Part shown: in pieces, positions 37,080-45,230 of the stretch
Numbering within the stretch: position 1 is the stretch's first letter
Layout of the letters: each line of letters opens with the position of its first letter
Assembly (NCBI RefSeq): GCF_003697785.1
Contig: NZ_QOKZ01000001.1
Location: 744,001-808,000, forward strand
Reading direction: 5' to 3'
Source: Paracoccus alkanivorans
GTDB lineage: Bacteria; Pseudomonadota; Alphaproteobacteria; Rhodobacterales; Rhodobacteraceae
Length of the DNA: 64,000 nucleotides
The notes under the pieces: generated by a model
The model's input: the letters and a program-made list of their open reading frames with translations, nothing else
Databases searched by the model: none
What the model was told of the DNA's origin: nothing
Program-made: the position numbers and the translations under genes

Positions 37080-38221
37080 CGATCCGCGCGCCCGCAGGCT
37101 ATGCCGCCATAGTCCTCGCTGCCGGGCGCGGCGTTCGTGCCGGCGGCACGCAACCGAAACAGTGGTGCGATCTCGGCGACCGTCCGGTGCTCGCCCGTGC
37201 GCTGGATGCCTTTGCCGGGTTCGAACGGGTCGTCCTTGTCGTTCACGAGGATGATATGGGGGCGGCTATCGCCCAATTCGCCGGCCCCGTCACCATCGTC
37301 ACCGGGGGCGAGACCCGTTCCGCCAGCGTCATGGCCGGGCTGACGGCGCTGGAAGGTCAGGCGAGCCATGTCCTGATCCATGACGGCGCCCGCCCCCTGA
37401 CGCCAGCGCCGGTCATTCAAGGGGTCATCGACGCGCTGGAAGGCGACGCCATCGCCGCCGCCCCCGGCCTGGCCGTGTCAGACACGCTCTGGCACGGGGA
37501 AGCGGGGCATGTTTCGGGCATCACGCCACGCGACGGGCTGTATCGTGCCCAGACCCCGCAGGGCTTCCGCCTGCCCCATATCATCGCCGCCCATCGTGCC
37601 CATCCCGAAGGTGCCACCGACGATGTGGCGCTGGCCTTGAAGATGGGTCATCCGGTTGCCATTACCGAGGGCAGCGAAGACAACCTGAAGATCACATGGC
37701 CGGGTGATTTCGCCCGCGCCGAGAAGCTGCTGGGGGGCGCGATGGATATCCGCTTGGGCAATGGGTTCGACGTGCATGCTTTCGGGCCGGGGGACCATGT
37801 CTGGCTCTGCGGCATCCGCATCCCGCATGACGCGGGTCTGGTAGGCCATTCCGACGCCGATGTCGGCATGCATGCCCTGACCGACGCAATCTATGGCGCG
37901 CTGGCCGAAGGTGACATCGGCCGCCATTTTCCGCCCTCCGATCCGCAATGGAAGGGCCTGGCCAGCGAAATCTTCCTGCGCCACGCCATCGACCTTGCGC
38001 GCGAGCGGGGTTTTCGCCTCGCCAATGTGGACGTGACCCTGATCTGCGAAATGCCGAAAATCGGCCCCCATGCCAGCGCCATGCAGGCCCGCCTGTCCGA
38101 GGTGATGCAAACCGAGGCCAACCGCATCAGCGTCAAGGCCACCACCTCGGAGCGGCTCGGCTTTACCGGGCGGGGCGAGGGTATCGCGGCGATCGCGACA
38201 GCCAGCCTGATCAAGGGATAG
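37076..38221 (+). CDS. ispDF: Bifunctional IspD-IspF enzyme of the MEP pathway
   Basis: A 381-residue fusion. Residues 1-220 are IspD (CDP-ME synthesis; [15 protein letters not shown] nucleotide loop and [10 protein letters not shown]). From Met223 IspF follows ([23 protein letters not shown] metal site and GHSDADV), making the cyclodiphosphate. Together they do two non-consecutive steps of isoprenoid synthesis; IspE is elsewhere. The fusion is normal for many alphaproteobacteria. Translationally coupled to purL. Confidence 0.96.
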   Translation: MTIRAPAGYAAIVLAAGRGVRAGGTQPKQWCDLGDRPVLARALDAFAGFERVVLVVHEDDMGAAIAQFAGPVTIVTGGETRSASVMAGLTALEGQASHVLIHDGARPLTPAPVIQGVIDALEGDAIAAAPGLAVSDTLWHGEAGHVSGITPRDGLYRAQTPQGFRLPHIIAAHRAHPEGATDDVALALKMGHPVAITEGSEDNLKITWPGDFARAEKLLGGAMDIRLGNGFDVHAFGPGDHVWLCGIRIPHDAGLVGHSDADVGMHALTDAIYGALAEGDIGRHFPPSDPQWKGLASEIFLRHAIDLARERGFRLANVDVTLICEMPKIGPHASAMQARLSEVMQTEANRISVKATTSERLGFTGRGEGIAAIATASLIKG

Positions 38222-38225
38222 AGCC

Positions 38226-38717
38226 ATGGAAAGACTTCTCTGCACCTGGTTCGGCGCGGGCCTGCTGCGCCCCGCCTCCGGCACATGGGGCTCTGCGGTC
38301 GCGGTCCTTCTCGGTGTGCTCTTGCATCGCATCGGCCACTTTCCCCTGCTGGCAATCGCCACCGTCGCTGTCACCATTGCCGGTTTCTGGTCTGTCCGCC
38401 GCTATACCCGGGGCATGGCCGATCCGGACCGCAGCGAAATCGTCATCGATGAGGTGGCCGGCCAGTGGCTCGCACTATGCTTCCCCTCGGCCGCCTTCTT
38501 CTTTGCACAAATGCCTTCCAGCAGTTTTCCCTATCCCGGCTGGCTGGCCGCCTTTGCCTTCTTCCGCCTCTTCGATATCTGGAAGCCTTGGCTGGTCGGG
38601 CGTGCCGACCGCGAGGGCGGCGTTGACGGCGTGATGAAGGATGATCTTTGGGCCGGTCTGTTTGCCGGTATCGCCACGTTGATTGCCGCCGCAATCGCGC
38701 ATCTGGTGCTGCTATGA
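38226..38717 (+). CDS. pgpA: Phosphatidylglycerophosphatase A
   Basis: A 163-residue inner-membrane protein of the PgpA family that dephosphorylates phosphatidylglycerophosphate. The acidic SEIVIDEVAGQWLAL motif and RLFDIWKPW are conserved, with hydrophobic segments between them. It starts 4 bp after ispDF and overlaps the cinA-like gene by 4 bp. Confidence 0.94.
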   Translation: MERLLCTWFGAGLLRPASGTWGSAVAVLLGVLLHRIGHFPLLAIATVAVTIAGFWSVRRYTRGMADPDRSEIVIDEVAGQWLALCFPSAAFFFAQMPSSSFPYPGWLAAFAFFRLFDIWKPWLVGRADREGGVDGVMKDDLWAGLFAGIATLIAAAIAHLVLL

Positions 38718-39184
38718 GCCTCGCCGCCGATGTCCTGGAGGCCGCCCGCGCCCGCGCGGTCACGATTGCCACCGCGGAAAGCTGCACCGGCGGCCTGATC
38801 GCCGGAGCATTGACCGAAGTGCCGGGCTCTTCCGACGTGGTGGATCGCGGCTTCGTCACCTATTCCAACGCCGCCAAGCAGCAGATGCTTGGCGTCCGTG
38901 TAACGACGCTGGAAAGTCATGGCGCGGTCAGCGAAGCCGTCGCGGCCGAGATGGCCTCGGGTGCACTGATCCGCTCTGATGCCAGCCTGGCCGTCGCCGT
39001 CACCGGCATCGCAGGGCCCGGCGGTTCGGAACACAAGCCCGAGGGCCGGGTCTGTTTCGGCATCGCCGACGCGTTCGGCACCACCACCGAAACCGTCGAA
39101 TTCGGCGCCATCGGCCGGGGGCAGGTCCGCGCGGCGACAGTAGATCATGCGCTGCGGCTGCTACTGGCGGCACTGGAACGATAA
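38714..39184 (+). CDS. CinA-family nicotinamide-nucleotide amidohydrolase (PncC-like)
   Basis: A 156-residue stand-alone CinA C-terminal domain. IATAESCTGGLIAGALTEVP holds the catalytic Ser/Lys environment, and VTGIAGPGGSEHKPEGRVCF is the second family motif. It deamidates NMN in pyridine-nucleotide salvage. It overlaps pgpA by ATGA (38714-38717) and is the last gene of the purL-led unit. Confidence 0.92.
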   Translation: MSLAADVLEAARARAVTIATAESCTGGLIAGALTEVPGSSDVVDRGFVTYSNAAKQQMLGVRVTTLESHGAVSEAVAAEMASGALIRSDASLAVAVTGIAGPGGSEHKPEGRVCFGIADAFGTTTETVEFGAIGRGQVRAATVDHALRLLLAALER

Positions 39185-39287
39185 CCCGGCTGCACATGGT
39201 CCCGACATACCGGGCCTGAGTGCGCCGGGCTTGCAATGACATCCCTGCCGGACTAATCCGCTGGAACCAGCAAGAGGCAAGCATGAT

Positions 39288-40475
39288 ATGAGCGTCACGT
39301 CAGCCAAGGGGCTTCACCCCCGCACACAGGCCGTCCATCACGGTACCCGTCGCAGCCAGTATGGCGAGATGGCCGAGGCGATCTACCTGACGCAGGGCTT
39401 CGTCTATGACAGCGCCGCGCAGGCCGAGGCACGCTTTGTCGAAAGCGGCCCGGACGAGTTCATCTATGCCCGCTACGGCAACCCTACCAGCCGCATGTTC
39501 GAGGACCGCATGGCCGCGCTGGAAGGCACCGAGGACGCCTTCGCGACCGCCAGCGGCATGGCGGCGGTGAATGGCGCGCTGTTTTCCCTTTGCGCGCCGG
39601 GCGACCACGTTGTCGCGGCACGGGCTCTGTTCGGCTCCTGCCTCTATGTCCTGGACCTGCTGGCGAAATTCGGGGTCGAGGTCTCTTACGTCGATGGCAC
39701 CGATCTGGATCAGTGGAAATCCGCGATCCGCCCCGGCACCAGGGCGGTGTTCTTCGAGTCGGTCTCGAACCCCGGGCTGGAAGTGATCGACATGAAGGCC
39801 GTTTCCGATCTCGCTCATTCGGCGGGCGCACTCGTCGTTGCGGATAACGTCTTTGCCACCCCGGTGTTTTCCCGCGCGGTCGAACTGGGTGCCGATGTCA
39901 TCGTCTATTCCGCCACCAAGCATATCGATGGCGGCGGGCGGGCGCTTGCCGGTGTGGTTTGCGGCACGCGGGACTATATCCGCGGCACGCTGGAGCCCTA
40001 TCTGAAACATACCGGCGGGGCGATCAGCCCGTTCCATAGCTGGATCATGCTGAACGGACTGGCAACGATGGATCTGCGGGTGCGTGCGCAGGCCGACAGC
40101 GCCGCCACGATCGCAAAGGCGATGCAGGGCCATCCCCGGCTGAAGCAGGTGATCTATCCCGGCCTGCCCGATCACCCGCAATACGAACTGGCGATGCGGC
40201 AGATGGGTTCAGGCGGCACGATGATCGCGCTGGAGGTCGAGGGCGGCAAGGACGCCGCTTTCACCACGCTTGACCGGCTGCGGATCGTCAGGATCTCCAA
40301 CAATCTGGGCGACGCCAAATCCATCGTGACCCATCCCGCGACGACCACGCATCAGCGTCTTTCCGACGAGGACAAGACGCGGCTTGGCATCACCCCGGGC
40401 CTGCTGCGCCTGTCGGTCGGGCTGGAGGATGCGCAGGACCTGATCGGGGATTTGCGGCAGGCACTGGACCATTAG
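39288..40475 (+). CDS. metZ: O-succinylhomoserine sulfhydrylase
   Basis: A 395-residue Cys/Met-metabolism PLP enzyme. The PLP lysine is in YSATKHIDGGGRALAGVV (Lys211), and YARYGNPTSRMFEDRMAALE and EDAFATASGMAAVNGAL are the family motifs. The SATKHIDGGGR context is typical of MetZ, which makes homocysteine from O-succinylhomoserine and sulfide, though MetB/MetC-like specificity cannot be wholly excluded. Confidence 0.92.
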   Translation: MSVTSAKGLHPRTQAVHHGTRRSQYGEMAEAIYLTQGFVYDSAAQAEARFVESGPDEFIYARYGNPTSRMFEDRMAALEGTEDAFATASGMAAVNGALFSLCAPGDHVVAARALFGSCLYVLDLLAKFGVEVSYVDGTDLDQWKSAIRPGTRAVFFESVSNPGLEVIDMKAVSDLAHSAGALVVADNVFATPVFSRAVELGADVIVYSATKHIDGGGRALAGVVCGTRDYIRGTLEPYLKHTGGAISPFHSWIMLNGLATMDLRVRAQADSAATIAKAMQGHPRLKQVIYPGLPDHPQYELAMRQMGSGGTMIALEVEGGKDAAFTTLDRLRIVRISNNLGDAKSIVTHPATTTHQRLSDEDKTRLGITPGLLRLSVGLEDAQDLIGDLRQALDH

Positions 40476-40511
40476 TTCGGCAAAACGTCCCAAACCGCCG
40501 GATTCCGGGGG

Positions 40512-40527
40512 TGATTTACGATAATCA
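40512..40527. promoter_or_regulatory. 16-bp imperfect palindrome upstream of folE2
   Basis: TGATT-N6-AATCA: 5-bp perfect arms 64 bp before the folE2 ATG. Zinc-independent FolE2 is often under the zinc repressor Zur, and this AT-rich palindrome is a candidate operator; the match to a Zur consensus cannot be judged by eye. Confidence 0.3.
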
Positions 40528-40590
40528 TCTCTTTAGAATGGTTCGGACTGTGCCCATATGGACGGGTGCAGTCCCAAGGAGGATGACCGC

Positions 40591-41553
40591 ATGACCGAAG
40601 CCCGTCCGATGGTTCCGGCCTATCCGGCACTGAGCCGCGATTACGACGCCGAATTCCGTGTCGACGACACCTACAAGGCCAGCCTGCCCGACCTGCAGAA
40701 CGGCCCGGCCAGCCTGATCGTCGGCGCACGCGCGCCCATACAGCATGTCGGCATCTCGAATTTCCGGCTGCCGATCCGTTATCAGACCCGCGATGGCGGA
40801 GAGATCACGCTGGAAACCAGCGTCACCGGCACGGTCAGCCTGGAAGCCGACCGAAAGGGTATCAACATGAGCCGGATCATGCGTTCCTTCTATGGCCATG
40901 CCGATCATCTTTTCAGCGTCAAGGTTCTGGAAGCCGCGCTGGACGACTACAAGGCCGATCTGGAGGCGTTCGATGCCCGGATCCAGATGTGCTTCTCTTA
41001 CCCGATCCGGGTCGACTCGCTGCGCTCCGGATTGTCCGGCTGGCAATATTACGACATCTCGCAAGAGGTGATCGAGCATAAGGGCGAGCGGCTGCGGGTG
41101 ATGCATTTCGACTATGTGTATTCCTCGACCTGCCCCTGTTCGCTGGAATTGTCGGAACATGCGCGCGAGACCCGTTCGCGCCTCGCGACCCCGCATTCGC
41201 AGCGCTCGATCGCCCGGATCTCGCTGGTGATGAACGGGCCGGAAAAGATATGGTTCGAGGATATCGTCGAACTCTGCCGCCGCGCAGTGCCGACGGAAAC
41301 CCAGGTCATGGTCAAGCGCGAGGATGAACAGGCCTTCGCCGAGCTGAACGCCGCCAATCCGATCTTTGTCGAGGATGCGGTGCGGGCCTTTGCCAAGGAA
41401 TTGCAGGCCGAGCCGCGGGTCGGCGATTTCCGCATCATCGCCAGCCACCAGGAATCGCTGCATTCGCATGATGCCGTCAGCCTTCTGGTCGATGGCCCGA
41501 CCTTCGCGCAATCCTCGCTCGATCCGATGATTTTTGCCGGACTGCGGGCGTAG
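40591..41553 (+). CDS. folE2: GTP cyclohydrolase I type B (FolE2)
   Basis: A 320-residue FolE2 enzyme, which opens GTP on the way to folate or queuosine and does not need zinc. Signatures are VGISNFRLPIRYQTRDGG, STCPCSLELSEHARETRSRL with the metal/substrate Cys, and ATPHSQRS. The ATG at 40591 has AAGGAGG eight bases upstream; the earlier in-frame ATG at 40558 reads through that ribosome site. Confidence 0.95.
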   Translation: MTEARPMVPAYPALSRDYDAEFRVDDTYKASLPDLQNGPASLIVGARAPIQHVGISNFRLPIRYQTRDGGEITLETSVTGTVSLEADRKGINMSRIMRSFYGHADHLFSVKVLEAALDDYKADLEAFDARIQMCFSYPIRVDSLRSGLSGWQYYDISQEVIEHKGERLRVMHFDYVYSSTCPCSLELSEHARETRSRLATPHSQRSIARISLVMNGPEKIWFEDIVELCRRAVPTETQVMVKREDEQAFAELNAANPIFVEDAVRAFAKELQAEPRVGDFRIIASHQESLHSHDAVSLLVDGPTFAQSSLDPMIFAGLRA

Positions 41554-41880
41554 GATTGTTATCGGCCATATCCGCATGACGCGGCCTTTCATCAAAGGTG
41601 GATAGCGGGGCACTGCCATGTATACCCTCATCATCCTGGCAAAAATTGAACGGCGTCGCCCCGCAAGCCCGTTCTTGCCCGATTGCCGGATCTGCCCGTC
41701 TCGCAGGCGCATGAACTTCCGCCTCTCGGAACGGGATGACCCGCCCCGAAGTCGCCAGGACCGCTTTGTAACGAGCCTTGCTCCCGGGGCATTGGAAAGC
41801 GATGGAACCAGTCGACCCGTGAGAAGTTACCTATCTGATGAAGTCAGATAGCAAGTAAAAGCCAAGGACTGGAATTCCAG
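41554..41880. other. 327-bp intergenic region
   Basis: A 77-codon plus-strand frame here (from 41618) is Arg/Ser/Pro-rich with no ribosome site and is not credited. The only clear structure is the inverted repeat at 41831-41851. I see no RNA gene and no folE2 terminator. Confidence 0.5.
41831..41851. promoter_or_regulatory. Perfect inverted repeat upstream of the secreted paralogue pair
   Basis: CTATCTGA-N5-TCAGATAG: 8-bp perfect arms, 5-bp spacer. It ends 29 bp before the first gene of the pair. No U-run follows, so an operator or 5'-UTR stem-loop is likelier than a terminator. Confidence 0.45.
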
Positions 41881-42189
41881 ATGGGTTATGTTCGCACCAT
41901 TGCAACCATCGTGACTGCGGCTGCTTTTACGGTCGGTGTCGTTGACACGACTCTGTTACAACAATCCCTCGCCGCCGGGGCGGCGGGATCGGAATCGGCC
42001 GGTTTCGGGGTAGGAGATACGCTCCCACCCGATCAGGTTCATATTATCACCAATCCCGGTCTTTATGGCTTGGGGCCCGAACCCGCCGGCAGCAAATATG
42101 CCGTCGCGGGTGGCAAGCTGATCAGGATCAACCCCAAGACGGGCAAGGTTCTGTCTATCCTGCGCAGCCAATCCGAGATCCTTGACTGA
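41881..42189 (+). CDS. Secreted small protein, paralogue 1
   Basis: A 102-residue protein with an N-terminal signal (TIATIVTAAAFTVGVVDT) and a compact mature domain containing VHIITNPGLYGLGPEPAGS, KYAVAGGKLIRINPKTGKVL and a final ILD. The next gene has the same C-terminal domain in the same order. The pattern recalls short periplasmic RcnB/DUF1236-like proteins, but I cannot name a family. No strong ribosome site is seen. Function unknown; duplicate arrangement suggests a common regulated unit. Confidence 0.7.
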   Translation: MGYVRTIATIVTAAAFTVGVVDTTLLQQSLAAGAAGSESAGFGVGDTLPPDQVHIITNPGLYGLGPEPAGSKYAVAGGKLIRINPKTGKVLSILRSQSEILD

Positions 42190-42301
42190 ACCGATCCCCG
42201 CCAATTGCCCGCCGCTGCAAACCGGGCCAGTCGCATATCCGTGACGGAACCATGCCCTGCAACAGCGGTTGATCCGCCGAAAGGCACCAAAGGAGCATGA
42301 C

Positions 42302-42727
42302 GTGAGACAGCAGCGCCGAATTATCGGGGCAATAGCGGGTCTGTTTCTTGCGATACCGCCCGTTTCCGGTTTCGCAGACCCTCCTGCCCATGCCAGGTCG
42401 AACCAGGCTCGGCATCATGTTACTGTGAAGCACGACAGTGCAAAGCGGCGGATCCTCCTAGTGCAAACCTGTCCACCCGGTCTTGCCAGTAAAAGCCCGT
42501 CCTGCACGCCTCCGGGACAGACCATGACAGATGATACTCAGCTCAGCGTCGGTGACATCATTGATTGGAATGATGTGCATGTCGTGACGCGCCCGGGCCG
42601 CTACGGTCTCAGCATACCTCCCGATGGCGACCGTTATGCCGTCATTGACGGACAACTGGTACGTGTGAGCAGTGACAGCGGCAAGGTCCTGTCGATTCTG
42701 CGTGTTGTGGACGCGATCCTTGACTGA
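42302..42727 (+). CDS. Secreted small protein, paralogue 2
   Basis: A 141-residue protein starting at GTG 42302, with AAAGGAG upstream; the ATG at 42297 meets a stop at once. Signal-like MRQQRRIIGAIAGLFLAIPP is followed by a linker with two Cys (TCPPGLASKSPSCTPP), then the shared domain: VGDIIDWNDVHVVTRPGRYG, DRYAVIDGQLVRVSSDSGKV, and the final ILD. About 55 residues align with paralogue 1. The Cys-containing linker is unique to this copy. Function unknown. Confidence 0.7.
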   Translation: MRQQRRIIGAIAGLFLAIPPVSGFADPPAHARSNQARHHVTVKHDSAKRRILLVQTCPPGLASKSPSCTPPGQTMTDDTQLSVGDIIDWNDVHVVTRPGRYGLSIPPDGDRYAVIDGQLVRVSSDSGKVLSILRVVDAILD

Positions 42728-42825
42728 TCACCCCCATCGGCAACCAAATTGTCTCTGCGCCGCCTGATTTCCCGTCTTCGTCGGAATGTCCGGGATGGAT
42801 CAGTCGAAGGCCCTTCCGAACCGTG

Positions 42826-43857
42826 TCACTCCTCGAACAAATCCGTCTGTCCGGGCGTGACCGGCGCCGCCAGCCCCAGATGCCGCCAGGCACGCGGCGC
42901 AAGCTGCCGGCCGCGAGGCGTGCGTGCGATCAACCCTTGCTGTAGCAGATAGGGCTCGATCACCTCCTCGATCGCGTCACGGCTTTCCGACAGCGCCGCG
43001 GCCAAGGTCTCGACCCCGACAGGCCCGCCGCCATAATGGTCCGCCATCAGCTTCAGGTAGCGGCGATCAGCCCCATCGAGTCCGATATCGTCCACCCCCA
43101 ACCGTGTCAGGGCCGCATCCGCAATGGCGCGGGTCAGGCGGCCATCGCCCTCGACCAGCGCGAAATCGATCACCCGGCGCAGCAATCGTCCAGCGATCCG
43201 GGGCGTGCCGCGCGAGCGGCGGGCGATTTCACGTGTACCGTCCTGTTCGGCCTCGATCCCCATCAGCCGGGCGCCGCGCTGGACGATATGGTCAAGTTCC
43301 TCGACCTCGTAGAATTGCAGCCGGGTCGGGATGCCGAAGCGGTCCCTGAGCGGCGTCGTCAACAGGCCCAGCCGTGTCGTCGCGCCGACAAGAGTAAAGG
43401 GCTGCAGCTCGATCCGCACAGTCCGCGCCGCCGGCCCCTCGCCGATCACCAGGTCCAGCTCGAAATCCTCCATCGCCGGGTAAAGCACCTCTTCCACCGC
43501 GGGGTTCATGCGGTGGATCTCGTCGATGAACAGCACGTCGCGAGCCTCAAGATTGGTCAGGATCGCCGCGAGGTCGCCAGCCCGCGCCAGAACCGGCCCG
43601 GATGTCATGCGGAAATTCACCCCCAGCTCGCGCGCCATGATCTGGGCCAGCGTCGTCTTGCCAAGGCCGGGCGGGCCAAAGAACAGCGTGTGGTCCATCG
43701 CCTTACCGCGCATCTTCGCGCTTTCGATGAAGACGCGCAGATTGGCGCGCGCCTCGGCCTGCCCGACGAAATCGCCAAGCGCCTGCGGACGCAGGGCGCG
43801 ATCCTCGGTCTCGCCTTCCAGCGGTTCGGGGCGCAGGGTGGGATCGGGTTGGCTCAT
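42826..43857 (-). CDS. ruvB: Holliday-junction branch-migration helicase RuvB
   Basis: A 343-residue AAA+ motor. Walker A is [12 protein letters not shown], Walker B LFIDEIHR, and arginine-finger and sensor regions [13 protein letters not shown] follow, with a C-terminal winged-helix domain. The start is ATG 43857 ([11 protein letters not shown]). It starts 1 bp after the ruvA stop; ruvC-ruvA-ruvB are read in that order on the minus strand. No LexA box was found upstream of ruvC. Confidence 0.97.
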   Translation of the reverse strand: MSQPDPTLRPEPLEGETEDRALRPQALGDFVGQAEARANLRVFIESAKMRGKAMDHTLFFGPPGLGKTTLAQIMARELGVNFRMTSGPVLARAGDLAAILTNLEARDVLFIDEIHRMNPAVEEVLYPAMEDFELDLVIGEGPAARTVRIELQPFTLVGATTRLGLLTTPLRDRFGIPTRLQFYEVEELDHIVQRGARLMGIEAEQDGTREIARRSRGTPRIAGRLLRRVIDFALVEGDGRLTRAIADAALTRLGVDDIGLDGADRRYLKLMADHYGGGPVGVETLAAALSESRDAIEEVIEPYLLQQGLIARTPRGRQLAPRAWRHLGLAAPVTPGQTDLFEE

Positions 43858-43858
43858 G

Positions 43859-44563
43859 CTATCCCTTCGGCGCAAGCGATCTGAGCGCCGCACGGATCAA
43901 TGTGGATGTATCGGCCCCGGTTTCGCGCGCCTGCGTTTCGGCCACGGCAGCGGCTGCCTCTGAATGCGCATAACCGAGATTGGTCAGTGCCGACAACGCC
44001 TCGGCGGCGGCCTTTGCCGTTCCTCCGCCATTAGGAACGGATTGCGCCGGGGCGCCGGCCGCAGGGGCCTGGGCATCGGCGGCAGGTGTGCCGGGTTCGA
44101 TGCCCGGTCCGCCCACAACTCCCCCGGCATCAACGGTCAGGTCACCGCCAAGCGCCATGATCGCCGGAGCCTTGTCCTTCAGCTCCAGAACGATGCGCTG
44201 CGCCAGTTTCGGCCCCACGCCCTGCGCCTTGCGGACCGCCGACCAGTCACCCAGTGCAATCGCCCGCGACAGTCCCTCGGCCCCGATCGTGCCAAGGACG
44301 GCCAGCGATACTTTCGCCCCCACACCCTGCACCGAGGTCAGCAGCCGGTGCCATTCCTTTTCCAGCAACGTCGGAAAGCCAAAAAGCTGCAGCAAATCCT
44401 CGCGCACCAGCAGGTCGGTATAAAGTGCAGCCGCCTGCCCCACCGGAGGCAGATTCATCGCGGTCCGTTCGCTGACATGGACGATATATCCCACCCCACG
44501 CACGTCAATCAGCACGTGATCGGCGGCACGATGCAGGATCACCCCGGCAATGCGTCCGATCAT
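43859..44563 (-). CDS. ruvA: Holliday-junction-binding protein RuvA
   Basis: A 234-residue RuvA, longer than the usual 200. Domain I ([20 protein letters not shown]) and the two HhH motifs ([34 protein letters not shown]) are normal. The extra length lies in a Gly/Ala/Pro-rich linker at about 145-185 before the RuvB-binding domain III ([19 protein letters not shown]). It overlaps ruvC by 4 bp. Confidence 0.96.
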   Translation of the reverse strand: MIGRIAGVILHRAADHVLIDVRGVGYIVHVSERTAMNLPPVGQAAALYTDLLVREDLLQLFGFPTLLEKEWHRLLTSVQGVGAKVSLAVLGTIGAEGLSRAIALGDWSAVRKAQGVGPKLAQRIVLELKDKAPAIMALGGDLTVDAGGVVGGPGIEPGTPAADAQAPAAGAPAQSVPNGGGTAKAAAEALSALTNLGYAHSEAAAAVAETQARETGADTSTLIRAALRSLAPKG

Positions 44564-45078
44564 GCGACACCTCGTCGCAGGTCAACCGCCCGCAGCTTCC
44601 GACCCTGCAGATGGTGAGCGTGACAGATCGCGATCGCCAGCGCATCGGCGGCGTCCGGTCCATTGAACACGACTCCCGGCAATTGAACCCGGACCATGTG
44701 CTGCACCTGCTCCTTCCCGGCGTGACCTACCCCGACAACGGTTTTCTTGACCGCGTTGGGCGCATATTCCCCCACCGCGATACCCACCTCTGCCGGTGCC
44801 AGCAAGGCGATCCCGCGGGCCTGGCCCAGTTTCAGCGTGCCAGCCGCATCCTTGTTGACAAAGGTATGCTCGACCGCAGCCGCATCGGGCAGGTATTCCG
44901 CGATCACCTCTGTCAACCCGCGAAACAGTGCCGAGAGCCGCGCGCCCAAATCCTGCGCGCTACCGTCGCCCGCCGTCCGGATAACCCCGTTCGCCACGTG
45001 CCGCAGCCGTGGCCCGTCGACCGAAATCACCCCCCAGCCCATATTCCTCAATCCGGGATCGATCCCCAGAACACGCAT
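44560..45078 (-). CDS. ruvC: Holliday-junction resolvase RuvC
   Basis: A 172-residue endonuclease. Catalytic acidic residues are seen in [31 protein letters not shown] and [16 protein letters not shown]. It cuts junctions that RuvAB migrate. The start is ATG 45078 (MRVLGIDPG); a longer frame to 45111 is not conserved. First gene of the ruvCAB unit, divergent from the mrp operon across about 150 bp. Confidence 0.97.
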   Translation of the reverse strand: MRVLGIDPGLRNMGWGVISVDGPRLRHVANGVIRTAGDGSAQDLGARLSALFRGLTEVIAEYLPDAAAVEHTFVNKDAAGTLKLGQARGIALLAPAEVGIAVGEYAPNAVKKTVVGVGHAGKEQVQHMVRVQLPGVVFNGPDAADALAIAICHAHHLQGRKLRAVDLRRGVA

Positions 45079-45230
45079 GCCTGCCCCTTCCGTTTTTCCA
45101 AGGATTAGCACGAAACAGGAACATCAGCTAGGGGGAGTTGCTGATATCGACCTCAATTGCTTGACTCCCTGCTCCCGATTGGAAAGACACAGGAAAAGAA
45201 CGCGCAAACGCCCAACAGGAACGAGGACAG

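Noticed and set aside
41618..41851. A 77-codon plus-strand frame between folE2 and the secreted pair
   Set aside because: Arg/Ser/Pro-rich, no ribosome site, and it runs into the inverted repeat; likely non-coding.
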